From Synergistales bacterium (GTDB lineage Bacteria > Synergistota > Synergistia > Synergistales > Thermovirgaceae), in NCBI GenBank assembly GCA_018434645.1, contig JAHDOX010000136.1:1-8749 (forward strand): 8,749 bases of DNA, given 5' to 3'. A program made the translations under genes and the position numbers. The notes beneath the pieces were generated by a model. That model saw nothing but the letters and a program-made list of their open reading frames with translations. It searched no databases and had not been told where the DNA came from. Below, piece after piece: positions 5,232 through 8,749 of this stretch. The number at the start of each line of letters is the position of its first letter. Position 1 is the first letter of the stretch.

Positions 5232-6383
5232 CTATTCAAGGAAATCCCTGAGCTTTTTACTCCTGCTGGGATGGCGTAGCTTTCTCAACGCCTTTGCCTC
5301 TATCTGACGAATCCTCTCCCGCGTGACTCCAAACCGGCGTCCCACTTCTTCCAGAGTGTAAGGGTGCCCGTCCTCAAGGCCGAACCTCAACCTTAGGACC
5401 TCTTTTTCTCTTTCAGTCAGGTCCTGGAGCATGCCTTCCAGTTGTTCCCTCAAAAGTTGCCCGGCAGCTGCATCTTCAGGGCTCGGAAGCTCCTTGTCTT
5501 CGATAAAGTCCCCGAGCTGACTGTCTTCTTCCTCGCCGATCGGAGTCTCCAGGGAAACGGGTACCTGGGCTATACGCTGTATCTCTTCAACCCTTTCGGA
5601 GCCGATCCCCATCTCATTGGCAATTTCCTCGGCCGTGGGTTCCCTGCCGAGCCGCTGGACCAACTGCCTTGAGATGCGTATCAGCTTGTTGATGGTTTCG
5701 ACCATGTGTACGGGGATCCTGATGGTCCTCGCCTGGTCCGCGATGGCTCTCGTTATCGCCTGTCTGATCCACCATGTGGCATAGGTACTGAACTTGAATC
5801 CCTTTCGGTAATCGAACTTTTCAACGGCCCGAATCAACCCGAGATTCCCTTCCTGGATCAGATCGAGAAAAAGCATACCCCTTCCGATATACTTCTTCGC
5901 GATACTGACGACAAGCCTCAAGTTCGCCTCGACCAGCTTGGCCTTTCCCACAGGGTCGCCCGCCTCAACCCGTTTTGCCAGCTCTACTTCTTCCTCCGGT
6001 TTCAAAAGGGGAATCTTCCCTATCTCCCGCAAATACATCCTCACAGGGTCCGAAAGGGGCAGATCCTCGAGATCTCCCATTTCCTCCGCAAATTCCGCTA
6101 CCGGGGCGGTTTCCTCGGGTCCTTCCTCACTCTTGCGCTTTTCTTCCTCAACGAGATCTATTCCCAGTTCCATCAGGTTAAAATAGAGATTGTCCAGTGT
6201 TTCGGCGTTTACGAGCTCTGCAGGAATGTGCTTTTCGATGTCTTCATACGTTACGAACCCCTTTTCCCTTCCCACATGGAAAAGTTCCTTCACGCTTTCG
6301 ATGTAGCCCATGATCTCTTTAGATTCCATCTCCGTGGCCTTTGCCCCTTCCGTGTCGGGTTGGCTTCCCTTTTTCTTTGCCAT
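5232..6383 (-). CDS. rpoD: RNA polymerase principal sigma factor RpoD/SigA
   Basis: This is the primary sigma-70 factor directing RNA polymerase to housekeeping promoters. Length 383 aa, like the compact SigA of Firmicutes (E. coli RpoD has 613 and a large non-conserved insert, absent here). Domains: region 1.1 at about residues 22-82; an acidic linker (83-108); region 1.2 DPVRMYLREIG (112-122); regions 2.1-2.4 at about 150-222, with NLRLVVSIAKKY, DLIQEGNLGLIRAVEKFD and the -10-recognising TYATWWIRQAITRAI (200-214); region 3 with the finger SLETPIGEEEDSQLGDFIED (277-296); and region 4.2 YTLEEVGRRFGVTRERIRQI (342-361), the -35 helix-turn-helix. Start ATG at 6383 is one base after the dnaG stop, with GGAGG 11 bases upstream inside dnaG, so translation is coupled to dnaG. 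The dnaG-rpoD pair is a widely conserved macromolecular synthesis operon. Confidence 0.98.
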   Translation of the reverse strand: MAKKKGSQPDTEGAKATEMESKEIMGYIESVKELFHVGREKGFVTYEDIEKHIPAELVNAETLDNLYFNLMELGIDLVEEEKRKSEEGPEETAPVAEFAEEMGDLEDLPLSDPVRMYLREIGKIPLLKPEEEVELAKRVEAGDPVGKAKLVEANLRLVVSIAKKYIGRGMLFLDLIQEGNLGLIRAVEKFDYRKGFKFSTYATWWIRQAITRAIADQARTIRIPVHMVETINKLIRISRQLVQRLGREPTAEEIANEMGIGSERVEEIQRIAQVPVSLETPIGEEEDSQLGDFIEDKELPSPEDAAAGQLLREQLEGMLQDLTEREKEVLRLRFGLEDGHPYTLEEVGRRFGVTRERIRQIEAKALRKLRHPSRSKKLRDFLE

Positions 6384-6384
6384 C

Positions 6385-8112
6385 CTATCGGGAACCTCCT
6401 TTCAGGGCCTTCGCGAGAGCGGCGAACTCACGGACTTCCTCGATCGAAGCCTCCCCGCGTGCCTTTTTTTCCTTCAGGAACAGAAATCGGCGGTAGTTCT
6501 TCTTTCTTTTCAAGGCCTCAAGAAGAACCTCCCAACGGTTATTATTTCCTTCGTATTCTTCAAGATGTGCCCCACCAGCCGCCAAAATAGCCATGGGACG
6601 ACGTTCCCCCGTTTCGAGCCAGCGACTTTCCAGTTCGGCCGGCTCCTCACCCTGTATAAGTGCGGCCGTGACAGACTTTACCGCCTCGTCGTACAGAAGC
6701 GGAAGGACCAGCTCGGGCGGAACCGTGGCTCGCAGTCTTGGATCGATCCATAAAAGATAACACAAAGCCGCCTCGAGGGGATTAACAGGCTCTGCTTTAC
6801 CCTCTGCAGCTATATCTTCACCGGCAGGACGCTTTTTCTGGCCCTTTCGTGTCCTCGATTTTCTCTCTTTCTCCAGGACACCGACGAGTTCCGGCAGAAG
6901 AAGCCCCAGCCCTTTTGCCACTTCGGGCAGGTATCTGTTCGCCTCAAGCGCCGGGAGGGACGCCAGGCCTTCTATGATCTCTTTTCTGGCCCTGCTTCGT
7001 TTCGATTCATCGGTCAGTTCCGCCTCTTTCGTCCGGATGTGAAAAAGCGGCAACGGAGCGGCTTTTTCAAGAAGCTTCTCTAATCTGTCGAAACCTCCTT
7101 CCGAGGAAAGAAGGTCATCCGGGTCCATCCCTTCCGGAAGGCAAACGACCCTTATATCCAGCCCGGCACCCTGCAACAGGTACATACCTCTGATCGCGGC
7201 TTCCTGCCCTGCTATGTCCGCATCGTAACAGATAAGGCATTGGTCCGAAAAGCGTTTTAGAAGCGTCGCCTGTTCTTCGGTAAGGGAAGTACCCAAAGTA
7301 GCCACCGTTTCCGGAAATCCGGCCATGTGCATTTTGATGGCGTCCATGTAGCCTTCCACCAGAATCGCCCTGTTTTTCTCCTTTATGGCCTTTTTCGCCG
7401 CGTCAAGGAGAAAAAGGGTAGACCTTTTGCTGTAAATGGGGCTTTCCGGACTATTTATGTATTTGGCCCCGTCGCCGGATATGGTCCTTCCGCCAAAAGC
7501 GATTATTCGCCCCCGCACATCTTTTATGGGAAACATTATCCGGCCCCTGAACCGGTCATAAGTCCCTTTTTCCCCGTTTATAAGGAGGCCTGCCTGGACT
7601 GCCTGTCCGGTCGGGAAGCCAGCCTTCGTGAAATGCCGTTTCAGCGAATCCCAACCGGGAGGGGCCCAGCCGATTTCGAATCTCATGATGTTTTTTGAGT
7701 CTATCCCTCTTTTTCCCAGATAGGATCTCGCTGTTTCCGCCCCTGCAGACTGCATTTGCCTTCTGTAAAAGGCATGAGCCTCTTTCATGAGATCATAAAG
7801 ATCCGCTGTACCCTTGCCGTTTTGGGTGGATTTCAGGCTCACTCCAGCCCTTTCTGCGAGAAGGCGCAAGGCTTCGGGAAAGGAGAGTCTTTCCTGCTCC
7901 ATGACGAAGGTAAAGACATCCCCGCCCCTGCCGCAACCGAAACAGTGCCATGTCTGCCTTTCAGGAGAAACATAAAAGGATGGTGTCTTTTCGCTGTGAA
8001 AGGGGCACAATGCCCTGTAGTTACGGCCCGCGCGGCTCAAATGGAGGTAGTCGGCTATGACGTCGACGATATCCAGGCGTTCCCTTACTTCTTCTATTTC
8101 CTCTCTTGACAT
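6385..8112 (-). CDS. dnaG: DNA primase DnaG
   Basis: DnaG makes RNA primers for replication at the fork, recruited by the DnaB helicase. Length 575 aa, within the family range. Domains: an N-terminal CHC2 zinc-binding domain (about residues 1-97) with ligands C36, H39, C57 and C60 in CPFH and CFGC; the RNA polymerase core (about 105-355) with the basic YDRFRGRIMFPI (185-196); and a TOPRIM fold with E253 (LVEGYMDAIK) and D297/D299 (CYDADIAGQEAA), the metal-binding acids. The C-terminal part (about 360-575), expected to bind DnaB, is charged and poorly conserved, with a basic linker at 416-428 (ERKSRTRKGQKKR). Start ATG at 8112 has GGGAGG nine bases upstream. A strong hairpin terminator ends 21 bases before this start. 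rpoD follows after one base. Confidence 0.97.
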   Translation of the reverse strand: MSREEIEEVRERLDIVDVIADYLHLSRAGRNYRALCPFHSEKTPSFYVSPERQTWHCFGCGRGGDVFTFVMEQERLSFPEALRLLAERAGVSLKSTQNGKGTADLYDLMKEAHAFYRRQMQSAGAETARSYLGKRGIDSKNIMRFEIGWAPPGWDSLKRHFTKAGFPTGQAVQAGLLINGEKGTYDRFRGRIMFPIKDVRGRIIAFGGRTISGDGAKYINSPESPIYSKRSTLFLLDAAKKAIKEKNRAILVEGYMDAIKMHMAGFPETVATLGTSLTEEQATLLKRFSDQCLICYDADIAGQEAAIRGMYLLQGAGLDIRVVCLPEGMDPDDLLSSEGGFDRLEKLLEKAAPLPLFHIRTKEAELTDESKRSRARKEIIEGLASLPALEANRYLPEVAKGLGLLLPELVGVLEKERKSRTRKGQKKRPAGEDIAAEGKAEPVNPLEAALCYLLWIDPRLRATVPPELVLPLLYDEAVKSVTAALIQGEEPAELESRWLETGERRPMAILAAGGAHLEEYEGNNNRWEVLLEALKRKKNYRRFLFLKEKKARGEASIEEVREFAALAKALKGGSR

Positions 8113-8121
8113 TCCGGAGTG

Positions 8122-8128
8122 CCTCCCT
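8122..8128 (-). promoter_or_regulatory. Ribosome binding site of dnaG
   Basis: AGGGAGG on the minus strand ends nine bases before the ATG at 8112. It lies only six bases downstream of the T-run of the preceding hairpin, so a terminated transcript would stop just short of it. Confidence 0.7.
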
Positions 8129-8133
8129 CAGGC

Positions 8134-8165
8134 AAAAGGGGAGAGCGCCGGCTCTCCCCTTTTTT
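8134..8165 (-). terminator. Intrinsic, potentially bidirectional terminator after hppA
   Basis: AAAAGGGGAGAGC (8134-8146), loop GCCG, GCTCTCCCCTTTT (8151-8163) is a perfect 13-bp inverted repeat, with a 9-bp GC-rich core flanked by A/T pairs. On the minus strand it is followed by four T and ends the hppA message 42 bases after its stop codon. On the plus strand it carries six T, so it could also stop antisense transcription entering hppA. It leaves only 21 bases before the dnaG ATG. Confidence 0.85.
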
Positions 8166-8207
8166 CAATTTTATGCCTTTCAAGGGAACCGTGCAGTCTT
8201 TTTAAAA

Positions 8208-8749
8208 TCAGAAAAGAGGAGCCAACACAAGGGCGACCACCGACATGAGCTTGATGAGAATATTCAGGCTCGGTCCCGCAGTGTCCTTGAAGGGGTCCCC
8301 TACGGTATCTCCTACCACGGCCGCAGCATGCGGCTCGGAACCTTTGCCGCCATGGTGACCCTCTTCTATGAATTTTTTGGCATTGTCCCAGGCCCCACCC
8401 GCATTGGACATGAAAATGGCCATCATTACACCCGTGACTATAGACCCGCCCAGGAGTCCGCCCAGGGCTTCAGCCCCGAGGAACAACCCCACCAAAACGG
8501 GGGTGATAACCGCCAGAAGTCCCGGAACAACCATTTCCTTAAGGGATGCCGCCGTCGAAATATCGACACAACGTTCGTATTCCGGACGACCGGTTCCTTC
8601 CATGATACCCGGAACTTCACGGAATTGCCTCCGCACCTCATCGATCATCTTCGATGCGGCCCGGCCCACTGCCTGTATGGTCATGGCGCTGAACAAAAAG
8701 GGCAGCATGCCGCCTACGAAAAGACCGACCATGACTTTCGGATTGTTCA
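8208..8749 (-). CDS. hppA: Membrane-bound ion-translocating pyrophosphatase, C-terminal part
   Basis: This enzyme hydrolyses pyrophosphate and pumps H+ or Na+ across the membrane. Only the last 179 of an expected 650-700 residues are in the window; the frame is open to the edge and reads NNPKV before the first internal Met (8732). It spans about the last four of sixteen membrane segments: NPKVMVGLFVGGMLPFLFSA at the start, then the loop with PEYERCVDIST, two segments (GLLAVITPVLVGLFLG and GGSIVTGVMMAIFMSN), and LNILIKLMSVVALVLAPLF at the end. The active-site residues SNAGGAWDNAKK and GDTVGDPFKDTAGPSLN, which bind Mg-PPi, are intact. The residues that decide K+ dependence and H+ versus Na+ specificity lie upstream, outside the window, so the pumped ion cannot be told. 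Confidence 0.96.
   Translation of the reverse strand, partial: NNPKVMVGLFVGGMLPFLFSAMTIQAVGRAASKMIDEVRRQFREVPGIMEGTGRPEYERCVDISTAASLKEMVVPGLLAVITPVLVGLFLGAEALGGLLGGSIVTGVMMAIFMSNAGGAWDNAKKFIEEGHHGGKGSEPHAAAVVGDTVGDPFKDTAGPSLNILIKLMSVVALVLAPLF

Noticed and set aside
4250..5251. Long plus-strand open frame (333 codons) across eno and the S4 gene
   Set aside because: It is antisense to two confidently identified genes with intact catalytic motifs, crosses a gene boundary and a promoter, and shows no recognisable domain or ribosome binding site.
5706..6590. Plus-strand open frame of 294 codons opposite rpoD and dnaG
   Set aside because: It is a shadow of conserved sigma-factor codons on the other strand, spans the dnaG-rpoD junction, and has no family resemblance.
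8155..8183. TTGAAA (8183-8178) as a -35 element for dnaG
   Set aside because: It matches TTGACA at five positions, but 16-18 bases downstream lies the GC-rich hairpin stem, with nothing like TATAAT.
8438..8641. Second minus-strand open frame inside hppA
   Set aside because: It is in another frame of the pyrophosphatase gene, whose conserved active-site residues are in the main frame.

Overview
The window is a housekeeping stretch of a bacterial chromosome in which every supported gene lies on the minus strand. In transcription order, from high to low coordinates, it holds: the 3' end of a membrane pyrophosphatase gene (hppA), DNA primase (dnaG), the principal sigma factor (rpoD), a small S4-domain RNA-binding protein (RqcP/YabO type), enolase (eno), the redox repressor rex, and the Sec accessory genes yajC, secD and secF. 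secF runs off the low-coordinate end and hppA off the high end. Coding density is very high, and no gap between genes exceeds about 110 bases. No tRNA, rRNA, CRISPR array, insertion sequence or phage gene was recognised.

The gene set suggests an anaerobic or fermentative bacterium: a membrane PPase, a Rex-type NADH/NAD+ sensor, a short (383-residue) RpoD next to dnaG, and separate secD and secF genes. Frequent AGG and ATA codons and non-ATG starts (TTG for yajC, GTG for eno) fit Synergistota or a deep-branching Firmicutes/Thermotogota-like lineage. Synergistota is my best guess, but it is an inference from gene content, not a demonstrated assignment.

Layout. (1) 8208-8749: hppA tail, followed by a near-perfect hairpin terminator at 8134-8165. 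(2) 8112-5232: dnaG-rpoD, one base apart, clearly one translationally coupled unit, followed by an imperfect hairpin. (3) 5161-2785: a consensus extended -10 promoter (5153-5161) drives the S4 gene, then eno and rex; a 7-bp hairpin sits directly on the S4 stop codon, and the eno stop codon is 9 bases from the preferred rex start. (4) 2750-1: a likely extended -10 promoter, yajC, a strong intrinsic terminator, then secD-secF.

Functionally, the genes cover PPi-driven ion pumping, replication priming and transcription initiation, ribosome-associated quality control, glycolysis with redox control, and proton-motive-force-assisted protein export. I see no previously undescribed system. The most interesting signals are regulatory: two intrinsic terminators lie only about 20-40 bases upstream of the start codons of dnaG and secD, leaving little room for a conventional promoter, so partial read-through or attenuation is plausible. 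Several gene starts were moved from the longest reading frame to an ATG with a good Shine-Dalgarno sequence (secD, rex, the S4 gene).
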